From: Fragilaria crotonensis
Lineage: Eukaryota > Bacillariophyta > Fragilariophyceae > Fragilariales > Fragilariaceae
Assembly (NCBI GenBank): GCA_022925895.1
Contig: JAKSYS010000101.1
Span: 1-64,000 of the forward strand
Length of the DNA: 64,000 bases
Direction: 5' to 3'
The notes under the pieces: generated by a model
What the model was told of the DNA's origin: nothing
The model's database searches: none
What the model saw: the letters and a program-made list of their open reading frames with translations, nothing else
Part shown: positions 21,093-32,529 of the stretch, piece by piece
Layout: the number at the start of each line of letters is the position of its first letter
How positions within the stretch are numbered: the stretch's first letter is position 1
Made by a program: the position numbers and the translations under genes

Positions 21093-21985
21093 ATGTCATC
21101 TTCTGAAATATGGCCTCGACCCTTCCCCTACAAGGTTGATTACAACGATCACTTCGAAACCCCGGACGTTGCCTATCTCGATATCTGCCCAATTCTCGAT
21201 TACATTTCCGAAAAATCAAGAGAAAGCCATTGCATCTACGATCCTTACTTCTGCAACGGCCGTACCAAGAAATTGTTGCGTGAGTTGGGGTTCTCGAATG
21301 TCGTTCACGAATGTCGAGACTTCTATCAAGACGTTGAGAATCAAACAGTTCCTGACCATGACACTCTCGTGACGAATCCTCCATACAGCGATCAACACAA
21401 GGAAAAGTGTCTAGAATTTGTGATGGAGCAGCTACACACGAAAGGTCGACCATTCTTTATACTGATGCCAAATTATATTGCGGCTCGAGAATATTATCGA
21501 AAACTAGTTGAAAAGGTATGCTCGAGCACATTTTCCACAGTGATGAGAGAGAGCCCATGTGTAACTAACTCCTTTTGGTTGCAACCCAGGACGATCACGC
21601 CGAAGATGTTGTCTATTTGCTTCCATCAATCCCGTATGAGTACGATCACCCTGAAGGGACTGGAAAAGCCGAATCACCGTTTAGTTCCATATGGTTTTGT
21701 GGAATTGGCAAACATAGGGTCGCGGATATCAAACGATGCAATGTAGGGAAGGCCACGTTGGTAACAAACCTCCAGGAGTTGCGAGATAACAAGGCGATTC
21801 CTACCAAAAAGCGACCTAATCCTAAGCAACGAAAGAAACGAAAAGCTCATGCACTCAAAAGTAGCACGGACGCTGCATCATCGCTCCATCCACAGGCGAC
21901 GGTGACCAATTCGGCAACGGCCGACCGGAAAGGCAAGAGTAAACATCGAGACGAATCTGGAAAACGCACCAAAAGGCGATTCTAG
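21093..21985 (+). CDS. NPPY-type SAM methyltransferase-like protein
   Basis: Exons 21093..21515 and 21590..21985 (74-base intron, GTATG to CCCAG, phase 0) give 272 aa. A compact Rossmann methyltransferase core is visible: DPYFCNGRTKKLLRELGF (motif I-like, with CNG in place of the usual GxG) and VTNPPYSD (residues 93-100, motif IV), as in N6-adenine or protein-glutamine methyltransferases. The last 70 residues are very basic (KKRPNPKQRKKRKAH, KRTKRRF), suggesting nucleic-acid binding or nuclear/nucleolar location. Substrate unknown: rRNA, DNA or protein are all possible. The second exon continues the fold with DDHAEDVVYLLPSIPYEYDH and SPFSSIWFCGIG. Confidence 0.7.
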
Positions 21986-22636
21986 CTAGCATGGTGGTAT
22001 TCAGTATTCTATCGTAAATCATAATGGACATACTCAAGTGCTTGAGAGAGACTGTACTCGTAGAGAATACAGGAAGACTGGAGTGGTGCTCGGTGCTCGG
22101 CGATCGCAATTGTACATACAGTACCAGATACACTGGTATTGAAGAGCCTGCGGCTTGTACAGTATGTGAGATATTGAGGAAGAAATAACGAGATTACCGG
22201 TACAGTAGACAGTAGACTACTGTAGTCGACGACCGGTCGCTCAATTGGTCGACGGATAAGAATTCAAAAAATGAGTGCGCTGGGTCACACGAATTCAAGG
22301 CAGTACGCCAGTAATACGTAACTCCTTGTATAACAGTGCTCTTAATTCTGTGTTGATACTGTGAATACTCGAGCTTTACGTCGGCCTTCTGTACTGATCA
22401 AGTACCTCTTGTACAAGATACCGTACTTGCAGCACCGTAGTCCAAGTACGTAGGAAAGTCATGTGACCATTCGCATGGAGGCAGCACCCGTGTGCCAGCA
22501 CTGCACCAGGGCGCCTGAAGTCCGGATGCACTACAAGTACTTTCGTATTACCCTATCGTCGATCGTCCGTTGATTATTGCATGGCTCGCGCTGTTTCGTC
22601 TTTCCCTGGTTATTGTGAAAGCCAAACTCGTTCAGC
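21986..22636. other. Intergenic, GTAC-rich
   Basis: About 650 bases upstream of coronin. Dense in words such as GTACAGTA, TACCGGTACAGTAG and AGTACGTAGG. No gene seen. Confidence 0.4.
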
Positions 22637-24176
22637 ATGTCGTTCCACATTCGTACCTCCAAGTACCGTCATGTCTTCTGTGATCAGCCAAAGCCGGATG
22701 TAAGTTGAGAAGGAACGACAAAACGCGCCGCTGTCATTGCCAAATGCGGGTTGTTTCGTTGACTTGGCGCTACGCTGCCACTATGTGACTGTGGCAGCCA
22801 ACCAAGGAATAATCGCCGTGACCACTATATGAATTACATTTGGGACCTTTTCTTACTTCTTTCCCTCTTCACACTCATTACTACTACAGCAATGCTTCAC
22901 TGGAATGCGTCTTTCTACGGTGACTGGTGATCAACAGTATATCAAAGCGTCCGCCAAGTACTTCGTCGTCGCTCTCCAGGGTGGTGGAGGTCCGATGTGC
23001 ATCGGTCGCTTGGATCGCCCCGGTCGTTTCGAGGATAGCACCTCTCCTGTGGCGCAGGGTCACACGGGATCCGTCCTGGATTTTGATTTCAACCCATTCG
23101 ATGATAGCATGTTTGCATCTGCAAGTGAAGATACAACAATCAAGATATGGGGAATTCCTGATGACTGGGAACCTACCGACGAGAAAGGATTTGCCAAGGC
23201 TGGCAAAAACCTTACCGAATCCTTGACTGATTTGCTTGGTCACCGAAAGAAGGTTACCTTACTTCGTTACAACCCCACCGCCAACAACATTCTTCTCTCG
23301 GCAAGTGCCGATTACACGGTCAAAACTTGGGATATCGAAAAAGGCGAAGCCGTAGTTTCCTTTGAAAGCATCCCTGATTTGATTCATGACATTGCTTGGG
23401 ACGTGAGGGGTGACATGTATGCAACAAGTTGTAAGGATAAAGCTATTCGCATCCTGGATGGTCGCAAGCCCGACCTTGCGTCCATTATGGAAAATGCACA
23501 CGAGGGTATGAAGAGCACAAAGGTGGTCTTTTTGGGTGAGTCCGGCAAGCTTCTGACAACCGGAGCATCCAAGACTTCGGCACGTGAAGTTAAGATTTGG
23601 GATCTTAAGAACTTATCCAAGCCGCTTTGCACCGAAACCGTCGATACCGCGTCGGGTGCACTGCTCCCGCTCTATGACAACGACACCAACGTACTCTATC
23701 TCTGCGGTAAGGGAGATGGTCAGATGCGTATTTTCGAATTCGAAGATAAGGATCCCTACATTCACAAGCTGAATGATGGATTCCGTTCGACGCAGCCGAC
23801 CAAGGGTATCTGTATGGTTCCGAAGAGAGGACTCGATGTCATGCATCATGAGACTGCCCGTTTGCTGAAATTGACCAATAACCAGGGCATTCATCCATTG
23901 AGCTTTTGTGTGCCTCGTAAATCCGACGCCTTTCAGGAAGATATCTTTCCGGATGCCCCGGCAGCAACGGCAGCGCATTCTGGTGAGGCATGGCTCTCTG
24001 GATCCTCCAAGGCCCCTGTTACCATGTCATTGGATCCTGCGGTTTCTGGCGCACAAGCCACCAAGAAAAAGGTCTTCAGGACCGTCTCGCAGCTCTCAAA
24101 AGATTTGGATGCGGCTAACAAACGGATCGCTTTGTTGGAAAAGAAACTTAAGGAAGCTGGTATTTCCATCAGCTAA
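22637..24176 (+). CDS. Coronin (actin-binding WD40 protein)
   Basis: Regulates actin filament turnover through Arp2/3 and cofilin. The first exon is tiny, 22637..22699 (21 codons), and carries the diagnostic coronin N-terminus SKYRHVF; a 190-base intron (GTAAG to ACTACAG) leads to exon 2, 22890..24176, restoring PDQCFTGMRLST. Product 449 aa. A seven-bladed propeller follows, with the typical FVVALQGGGGP, GHTGSVLDFDFNPF and GHRKKVTLLRYNPT blades, then the coronin-specific extension and a short C-terminal coiled coil (VSQLSKDLDAANKRIALLEK) for trimerisation. Without the small first exon the protein would lack its N-terminal blade strand. Confidence 0.95.
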
Positions 24177-24280
24177 AATGTACTACGTTTGGGTATTTTG
24201 TTACTAATTGGAATAGCAATGAGCGATATGATCGAATCATATCAGATATGCTTGTGTTCAGACACCTCGATAGTTTCGCA

Positions 24281-25252
24281 TTATCTCACATAAATAGCCC
24301 ATTCGCCAATGACGCTTTCTGATCCATACCATGTGAATGGCAGTGAGATCGATGCTGCATTACCATCCAAAAGATTCCAAGGAGTTGGGAAGACATGTGC
24401 ATGTCTGACCAAATCGCCGGTATCGGGACATGCCTCGAGTTGGACCGATCGTGCAGGAGCTTCCATAAAGGCTAGTTCTGTAGGAATGATTCCGTCGCCG
24501 CGAATAGAATCGTCGAGACGACCCAGAAGTGGCAAGTAGGACGACGCGGCAACAATCTCTTCAATGTTGGTGGTGAAGAAGTCTCCCTTCAAACCGGAAC
24601 TGCCCACACAAGTTACAGCGATTCCTCGCTTCACCAAGGCTTGTGACGAGCAACTTGGTGTGTTTTCCACTTCCTTGAGGAGTCCGCGTGTCTGATCTAC
24701 GAGTGCTCCGTCGGGTGACAAGTGTGGGGTCCCCAGTGTAATGAAGGACGTGACTCGATCTTGTGCCAGCATCGCGATCGGTGACGACGACTGACTCAAC
24801 CCTCCCAAGAAGGCACGTGCAACCCAACCACCTATGCTATGACCAATTATACATATCTTTGCATCTGGACCTTCTTCGTCTATGATTTCAGTCAATGCTG
24901 TTTCCATGGCATCGAAATACCAACTCAAGGTCTTGTGGTTTTTTAGGGTGCCGTCGAGATAGTCTTTGGTTGGGAGACTCTTCGCAACCTTAATCCATTC
25001 GGTACGAGGCAGAGGCGCAACTCGACATGTCCCCAATTGCTCCACACCCATCTCCTTCCTGAGATTATCGAACAGGACGTCATAGTCGACTGGGACACAA
25101 AATTGTGCTGGACATACTAGAACAGAAATGCGTTTGGATGATGAAAAATCGACTTTTGGGCCAAAGAAGAAGCTAAAGGGATTGCCATTAGGAGTCTGAA
25201 ACGCACTCGCGAACGACAGAAGCGCAAAGAAGATCGAGAGTCGGTTCGTCAT
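24281..25252 (-). CDS. Alpha/beta hydrolase (lipase-like), plastid-targeted
   Basis: 323 aa from ATG 25252. Residues 1-18 are an ER signal peptide ending SFASAFQTP, a clear ASAFAP-type plastid import motif. The nucleophile elbow is GHSIGG with Ser139; a His in VRHAHVFPTPW near the C-terminus and an Asp in the preceding DDSIRGDGIIP region would complete the triad. The strand VLVCPAQFC and segment FITLGTPH are typical of PGAP1/lipase-like hydrolases. Likely acts on plastid lipids or esters. Its 3' end converges with coronin at 104 bases. Confidence 0.82.
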   Translation of the reverse strand: MTNRLSIFFALLSFASAFQTPNGNPFSFFFGPKVDFSSSKRISVLVCPAQFCVPVDYDVLFDNLRKEMGVEQLGTCRVAPLPRTEWIKVAKSLPTKDYLDGTLKNHKTLSWYFDAMETALTEIIDEEGPDAKICIIGHSIGGWVARAFLGGLSQSSSPIAMLAQDRVTSFITLGTPHLSPDGALVDQTRGLLKEVENTPSCSSQALVKRGIAVTCVGSSGLKGDFFTTNIEEIVAASSYLPLLGRLDDSIRGDGIIPTELAFMEAPARSVQLEACPDTGDLVRHAHVFPTPWNLLDGNAASISLPFTWYGSESVIGEWAIYVR

Positions 25253-26300
25253 GGTGGATTATTGATCATTGAACGTCTTGGCCCTTTGTTCACCGTCGAT
25301 GGTTCGTGCGTTGGTGCCAATTGCGATGGAGCAATGAGTCACAATTCAAAATCCGAGCCTATCGACGGGATGGACACATTTTTTGTATGACGTACTGACT
25401 GACTTCCTACTTCCTACCGGTAGTTCGTAGTAGATGTTAAAAAGTCCTAAGCTGTACAGTACTCCGGTAGTAGTATGTCCGTAGATGGCACTGCTACGGG
25501 GTACTAGCGTTGTTAGTACTGGTACCCCAGTACTACTTGAACTACCGTTAGGAGTACCAGTACCTGGTACTGTATTAAATGCTACAGTTGTTTACCTCTG
25601 ATGTCAAGCGTCAGTCAAGCAGTATCTGTAGATGCATTTGTACGGTGTGAACTGTTAACACTCGAAGTACATCAAAGTCGTACAGTAAGAAAATACGAGT
25701 ACCCAGTAACCAGTAACTACTCAATCTCTTGACGCTTGACTTTTGTGTCTTGACTCTCGACGCTTGACTCTTGACTCTTGACCTAACTCCTCGAGTACAA
25801 GGTGCACAAGGTACAAGGTACAGGTACGATTCCGAGTAGCACATCGCATATTTACAACTCTGAGTGATGTCTTAGGCTTAGTGTAAAGACTTAGCGAGTA
25901 GTCTACAATATGCTATTTCGCTGGTGCTTACAATAGAGTGCCCGACTAGTTTTTTTCAGTATAGGTTGGCCTGACAAATGGGTGTTTTAGTCAGGAGTTG
26001 ACCCTGAAGTACAAGTAGTGTCTGCCCTCTCGTCGGGATGTGGTCAGGACAAAGGTCGAGATCAAGAAAACGGTGGTCGTCAACCAAGCTAAGCTACAAC
26101 TCGTTTGGTTGCATAAACGAAAACAAACGACCATTCTCGAAAATTTCTCGTAGGAATATTCGCAAGTATCAAGGTCGGCACTCCGTCGATCGATCACCTC
26201 GAGTTGAGGATTTAGCACCCAAAGATGGTGCGCCCTGAATGAAGTCAGACAGCGGGATCGCAATGCTTCGAGGCCGGCACATGCTTTACTTGCTGAATCC
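25253..26300. other. Intergenic region, 1 kb, GTAC-rich with short tandem words
   Basis: No gene recognised. 25390-25600 is packed with GTAC/TACCGGTA words. 25730-25790 has repeated CTTGACTC/CTTGACGC units on the + strand, an imperfect 7-8-base tandem array. Short open frames near 26000-26260 have no recognisable product. Confidence 0.5.
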
Positions 26301-28451
26301 TTAGTAGCTAAACCCGACAGACTTTGAATTCATTCTCCATTCGTAAGTACCGTCTCCACTGGTGCCGACAAGTTCGTTAAGGACAGCGTCAGCAACAACT
26401 ATGCCGTCAACCGCAGCAGACACAATGCCTCCGGCAAAGCCGGCGCCTTCTCCTGCTGGATACAGGCCACCGATCCCAATAGCTTGTAATGTTGCTGGGT
26501 CTCGCGATATTCTGACCGGTGAGGATGTTCTAGTTTCTACTGCGTGCAACAGCCCATCCTCGCAAAGGAAACCTGGAAGAGATTTATCAAAATGGTTGAC
26601 GATAGCATCCCTGAGAGCGGCTGTCATGGACGCAGGGTAAATTTCGTGGCAAGCGGAAGGCTTGACGCCAAGTCGATAGGATGACGACGGGGCACTTTCC
26701 GATGCCCGTCCCGCAACGAAATCTGTAAGACGTTGAACTGGAACAGTCAAGTTGCCTCCTCCCATGATCGATGCACGCTTCTCCATATCCCGTTGGAAGG
26801 CTATACCTGCAAGCACTCCATGCTCCTCACGATAGGGATCTAGGACTGGATCATCCGCAGCAACAGTAACGACGAGAGCAGAATTCGCCCACAGGGAATC
26901 TCGTTTGCTGAAACTCATTCCATTGACGCAGAGCTCGTTCGGGTTGGTGGAAGCGGGCACAATTTGTCCTCCAGGACACATGCAAAAGCTGTAGGCACCT
27001 CTATTCTGTGATCCATCAAAGGCCTTGTCCGTCGCAAGTCGATACGAAGGCACAGGCAGGCGACCAGAGTGACTCGAATCGCTGTCTCCTAATTCGGAAA
27101 AGTGCTCCCGATTTGCGGCATCCGTCAGGACCTTACCAGTGACGACCGACGGTCCCCATTCACTTCCATACTGAATTTCATTTATGAGGCGCTGCGGATG
27201 TTCAACACGAAATCCCGCCGCGAAACCCTTGGCTTCAAGCTGTACTCCCCCCTCATGCAATGACTCATAGAAATCACGGGCCGAGTGTCCTGTCGCCAAG
27301 ACAATGGCATCCGCATGTAACGTATCTTTTTTAAAATCTTCACGCCCTTGACGTAACCCACCTCGGCCTCGTTCGATCGCTGGGCTATACGACACTTCAA
27401 CTCCTTGGACGCGACCATTTTCATGCAATAACTTGTCTACTTTGGCACCAAAGTACACTTCACCGCCCAAATTGCGAAGCGACTGTCGCATGTTGCGCAT
27501 GAGTCGCACCAAGTTATCCGTACCCAGGTGCGGAGCCCCATCAAGAAGAATGGACGAAGGGGCGCCAAATTGGACCAGCGTTTCCAAGACGTAACGAACC
27601 GATTCCGAATTGCGACCGATTCTCGTCGTCAGCTTCCCATCACTAAAGGTCCCAGCCCCACCTTCTCCGAAACAAAAGTTGGATTCCGTATTGAGAAATG
27701 ATCGGTGCATCAAACCACCAATATCCTTGCCTCTTGATTCTACTGCTTGGCCGCGTTCCAGGATAATTGGTTTGACGTTACCAGATTGAGCCAATGTGAG
27801 TGCACAAAAGAGACCGGCAGGACCTGCTCCCACAATAATGACTGTAGGCTTCTGACTAGACGACTCATTTCCGTCGGGTGCAGTTAGTTCTGGGGTGGGA
27901 GAATCAGTGCCGTCGGCATTCAACAGTTCCTGTCGCCCTGACACCGGTTTGATTTTGAGCCTTGATCCAGGTTTCACAATCACATCCAAGACGTAGGCAA
28001 ACCGCGGACCATCTGAGACTTTGGTTTTGCGTGCATCCAAGGACCGCCGAACGACTCGAACTTGCGAAAGCTCATCTGGTAAAGTAGTGGCAGTAGGTGG
28101 TTCATTGATTTTCAATCGACGACACAGTGCCTGCACGACCGCAGGGGCGAGGTAGTCGGATGCGTCGTCACCGACTAAATGATCCGGATGGACAGTCACC
28201 CCGAATATACGCCAAGATTGACCGACTTTGTTTGGCTTGTTGGAAACCGCATGGGTTTTCTGAATCTTGCTCCGCGTGCCGCGTTTCTTTGCTGGTTCCG
28301 TATCTTGATCGGCGACGGATAAGGCAGTTCGCAACCATTGAATCCTGTGAATGGAATTGGGCCGACTTGCCCTTATCAAGGATCCGGAGAACGAGTCGGT
28401 ATACTGGATCAAGACGATGAGGAAAAACGACGCAGCAACTGAAATCCCCAT
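26301..28451 (-). CDS. FAD-dependent oxidoreductase, COG2509 family
   Basis: Single exon, 716 aa from ATG 28451. The N-terminus is a hydrophobic leader (SFFLIVLIQYTDSFSGSL), compatible with ER-mediated plastid targeting. Residues 80-170 form the small N-terminal domain of this family. The FAD site is VIIVGAGPAGL (205-215), followed by the family marker NFCFGEGGAGTFSDGKL and, near the C-terminus, GIGGLYPAGEGAGFAGGI. COG2509 proteins occur in bacteria, plants and algae and are annotated as FAD-dependent dehydrogenases of unknown substrate. It is divergent from the HA-domain gene. Confidence 0.88.
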   Translation of the reverse strand: MGISVAASFFLIVLIQYTDSFSGSLIRASRPNSIHRIQWLRTALSVADQDTEPAKKRGTRSKIQKTHAVSNKPNKVGQSWRIFGVTVHPDHLVGDDASDYLAPAVVQALCRRLKINEPPTATTLPDELSQVRVVRRSLDARKTKVSDGPRFAYVLDVIVKPGSRLKIKPVSGRQELLNADGTDSPTPELTAPDGNESSSQKPTVIIVGAGPAGLFCALTLAQSGNVKPIILERGQAVESRGKDIGGLMHRSFLNTESNFCFGEGGAGTFSDGKLTTRIGRNSESVRYVLETLVQFGAPSSILLDGAPHLGTDNLVRLMRNMRQSLRNLGGEVYFGAKVDKLLHENGRVQGVEVSYSPAIERGRGGLRQGREDFKKDTLHADAIVLATGHSARDFYESLHEGGVQLEAKGFAAGFRVEHPQRLINEIQYGSEWGPSVVTGKVLTDAANREHFSELGDSDSSHSGRLPVPSYRLATDKAFDGSQNRGAYSFCMCPGGQIVPASTNPNELCVNGMSFSKRDSLWANSALVVTVAADDPVLDPYREEHGVLAGIAFQRDMEKRASIMGGGNLTVPVQRLTDFVAGRASESAPSSSYRLGVKPSACHEIYPASMTAALRDAIVNHFDKSLPGFLCEDGLLHAVETRTSSPVRISRDPATLQAIGIGGLYPAGEGAGFAGGIVSAAVDGIVVADAVLNELVGTSGDGTYEWRMNSKSVGFSY

Positions 28452-28962
28452 GGTGATGTTGTCAGGTGAGGAAAAACGTAGGATATGAAATATGAAGAAT
28501 TGTCAGATCCACAAAATGGGAATGGATGAGGGGATAGAGAAATGGAGAGTGATGGTTGGTCGAGCCGTCGTGCCACCTTTGAAACCGTCGAGGTCTCGAG
28601 GTCGTCATCCCGCCTTGCCGTCATAGGGTTCTCTTGTGGATTTTCGTGACTGGGCGATTTCACTTCTGGTTTGTGTCTGTCGAGAACCCATGACCTGATT
28701 TCGAGCAGACAGCGGATTGTGAACAATTTCGGGATTTGAATTGAACGTGACATCCAAGTAGAATTTGTACTAAGGGGAATGAGATTCTCATCCGAATTTG
28801 CCACGAAAACCGCAGCACCCTACTGGTCGAGACATCTCGTGTTGGAACAGCGGGAGCAACAGGTGAAAGCCAAAGAGACAACTCTCTCTGGTTGACGAAG
28901 ACAAGCCGACGGCGACACTTGCTCACTCACATTTTGAATTCACCCACACAGACGCCCACATA
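28452..28962. promoter_or_regulatory. Divergent promoter region, FAD oxidoreductase and HA-domain gene
   Basis: 510 bases between divergent starts. No specific motif recognised; open frames here look like chance. Confidence 0.35.
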
Positions 28963-31900
28963 ATGGACCTGAATGTAAAGATGGACGATGACGACCATCA
29001 TCACCATTCACTTCATGACGACTTGGGACCTGTCATCCCACCCGAGGAAATGCCCCCTCACCCTGATTCAGATAGTCCTATTGGTCTTGAACATGACGAG
29101 TCGACCAGAAAGCGACTCGCTTACGATGAGTTCCCTGACGACGACGACGAAGAATCCAACAAACGTCGACGTAAAAGTGCGCCTCCCCAGAAGAAGCTTA
29201 ATGACGATCAGTGGGCAGAGATGTTTACCAGGTTGATTCAATACAAGGAACAACATGGGGTGAGTGTCCTCATCGCAATGAATTGATTTAATCAGCCGCG
29301 CAGCCTTGGATGAACCTCTGGCGATCCTCTGCTCAGAACACTAACATCACTCTAAACTCATCATTATCAGGATTGTTTGGTGCCCAAGCGCTACCAAGAA
29401 GATCCCAAACTCGGGACGTGGGTCGAGACACAGCGCGTACAGTACAAGAAACTCCACCAACAACATGGCGAGAACATCACTCCCAACAATCGCCTAAATG
29501 CTGACCGTTTGCAAAAGTTAGAATCAGCTGGATTCGCGTGGAGTGCCAAGAATATTCGCAAGCCCAAGCCTCCAGTTGTCAGTATGACACCCATGAAAAA
29601 GAAACCCGTGACGGACCATGTTAGTCGAGCACAAGCTCGACAACGTATCCACGATCAAACATGGACCGAAATGTACGAGCGACTTGCGGCCTACAAGGCC
29701 AAGTATGGAGTGAGTATTCGTGCATAGCCCCGGCGCTTTTTTTGTAGACAAGGATGTAATGACATTCCGCTAACGACTGGCAATTCCATCCCTTCTCAGG
29801 ATTGTTTGGTTCCCAAGAAGTATGAGGAGGACCCGAAACTTGCAAGTTGGATTGAAAACCAGCGTGTGTTGTACAACCGCGACTATAAGAGCCACGAACC
29901 TCGTTCCAGTCTCTTCAAACAAGACTCCTCCTATTCTGGAATTGCCTATCCATCTCCTTCCGAAGGGAAGACGCCGGAAGAATGGGGCCTCGAAATGGAC
30001 AAGGGGACCCCTGCTACAGAAGAAGATGCCGCTGAAGTTGCTGCCACTATGGCAGAGGCAACCATGGAAGTTGTCAATGATGTCGTCGCACCTATAAACG
30101 ACGCTACGATGGATGAAATGGGAGCTGTAGATGAACCGACCAGTGATACGGACGTTGCAATGGACTCTCCGAACGGGGATGGGACTGAACCCATGTCGGA
30201 GAACATGCTGCAACAGGTAAGGCGGCTGTCACAAGAGCGTAAGGAAAAATTGGATGCGTTAGGGTTTGTTTGGTCCCTTCGCAGCAAGCGAGTTGATGAT
30301 CATTGGGATCTAAGTAAGTGGAGTAAACGGTTCGTGACGCTCAAAACTCAAGTCGCTGGCTCACATCATCTGCATCCAATTCCAAGTGTTCAATCAACTC
30401 AAAGAGTACAAGATCAAGCATGGAGACTGCTTGGTCCCCTCTCGTTACGAAGAGAACTTCAAGTTGGGCAAGTGGGTCGAGACTCAAAGGTACGAGTACA
30501 CCAAGCTCCAGAGAGCGTCCACCCCGTCTGGAGATGGCGATGAATCAAAGCCCGGTGCCAATCCTCGCCTGACAGCCGAAAGGCGTCACCGGCTTGAGGC
30601 GATAGGCTTTGAATGGAAGGTTAAGCACAAGATGAAAAAATACTACGACCGGCAGTGGGACACAATGTTTGAAAAGCTGTTGCAGTTCAAGAAGGTGAGT
30701 ACTGCACTCAAAACCATCGTCTGTTTGCGAACCCTCGTCTCATTTCCATTTTACGGTCCAGGAGAACGGCCACTGCCTCGTTCCAAAGCGCTACCCTCCT
30801 GATGTTAAGCTTGGCACTTGGGTTCACACTCAGCGTATCCAATTTCGTAAGTTGTCGGCAGGCAATGACAAAAAGGATACGGCATCGGACGGGGAAGATG
30901 ATGCGCTGGAAGCGCAGATGAAAGCCGATGAACAATTAGCGCAGGACGAAGCTGACATGAAAGATGCTGTAGAGAGTCTTGTTGGTTCTGACCATGGCGA
31001 AAACAGAGCTCTAGAGTTTGCTGAACGGCAGGCTGCTGAAGACCAATTCTTCCGCCTCACCGAAGAGCGACGCCGTCGACTCGACGATGTTGGTTTTGTT
31101 TGGTCTGCTCGCGATTCGGAAAAGGCTGCCGAGCCAAGTCGTATTACACGCAACTCCTACGATGAGCAGTGGGACTCGATGTTCATACGCTTGAAGGAGT
31201 ACAAGGAAAAACACGGGGATTGTCTTGTCCCTAAGCGATGTAAGGAGGACCAAAAGCTTGGAACATGGGTCGATACGCAAAGAGTCCAATACAAGAAAAT
31301 GCGCAAGAAGCTTGGCAAGAATGGCATGAGCTACATGCAGAGCGAATCTGCTGAATCTCAGGCTGACGAGCTGGATGGTTCAGCGAGGAAGCCTCTCGTG
31401 GGTAGGTTGACAGATGATCGTATCCGTCGTTTGGAAAGCATTGGCTTCGTCTGGTCTCTCCGCGACGATTGGCAAAAGCATTACGAGGAGTTGTTGGAGT
31501 ATAAACAGGAACATGGCAACTGCAACGTTCCGGCTCGATACACCAAGAATCGCCGATTGGGCATTTGGGTGAGTGCTCAACGCCAACAGTACAAGCAAAT
31601 CACCACCGCTGTCGACGGGGACAAGCCGCGGAGAGCGGCGCCTTTGACACAAGAACGTATCGACCTTCTGAACGAGATGGGTTTCACATGGACAATTCGC
31701 TCGCGCGACAGTCTAGGTGAGTCGTGGAATCAACGTCTCGATGAACTCAAACAGTACAAGGAACAGTTCGGCACCTGCCAAGTTCCCTCCCGATACCTTC
31801 CCAACCCTGAACTCGGAATATGGGTTGGTACTCAGAGAACCCAGTACCGTCTCTATCAGCAAGCAAAGCTTAGTGGAAATAGCATTCCCAACACCACGTC

Positions 31901-32470
31901 GATGAATGAAGATCGCGTCCGCCAGCTAGAGGAACTGGGGTTTACTTGGACGCTGAGAACCGAAAAGGAGACGACTTGGAAGAAGCGACTTAATGAGCTC
32001 GCCTTTTTCCGTTCCACTCATGGGCACTGTGCTGTTCCACGGAGTTATAAGGGCAATCCTAGACTCGGAGAGTGGGCAGCGACCGTGCGAGAAGCCTATC
32101 AGCACCGTCACGACACCGGATTGCTGGATGAAGAGAAGATTGCTGAGCTCAATGCTTTAGGTTTCAATTGGTGTGAACCTTCTGAAGACCTTGCAGATGC
32201 GACCAACGATGAAGGTGCGTTTTGTATTCTTTGATTTATTGCTTTGTGCAATGCACGCACACTCACTCGCTCCTCGTTCAAGTCACGATCATCGTTTCCG
32301 GTGAAGATCACGACGATGCTCTCGAAGCGTCGGATACAGAAGGTGCGATTTTTGATGACAACCCTTTAGACAGCGTTCCTCCGCTTCCCCACGATGACAT
32401 TCCGACTGGGCTAGATGAAGGCCATTCAGGCAGCCTTATTCACGAGGCCAGCGAGCACGCCGAGATCTAG
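28963..32470 (+). CDS. Protein with eight helicase-associated (HA) domains
   Basis: Six exons: 28963..29259, 29371..29709, 29800..30313, 30387..30694, 30762..32214, 32283..32470; 1032 aa. A His/Asp-rich acidic N-terminus and a basic KRRRK stretch (possible nuclear signal) precede eight tandem HA repeats. Each begins with a Trp in a WxxMFxxLxxYKxxHG-like helix, continues CLVPxRYxxDxKLGxWVxTQR and closes with RLxxLxxxGFxW. Repeats 5-8 lie in one exon. HA domains occur at the C-terminus of some bacterial helicases and are thought to bind nucleic acid; no helicase domain is present here. Such HA-only proteins are expanded in diatoms. An acidic tail follows. Probably a nuclear DNA- or RNA-binding protein; the target is unknown. 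Confidence 0.88.
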
Positions 32471-32529
32471 GTATGTGTACCAACAAAAGCGAAGCAAGCC
32501 GCGGAAGTTGCGCATGTTACATAGGATAG

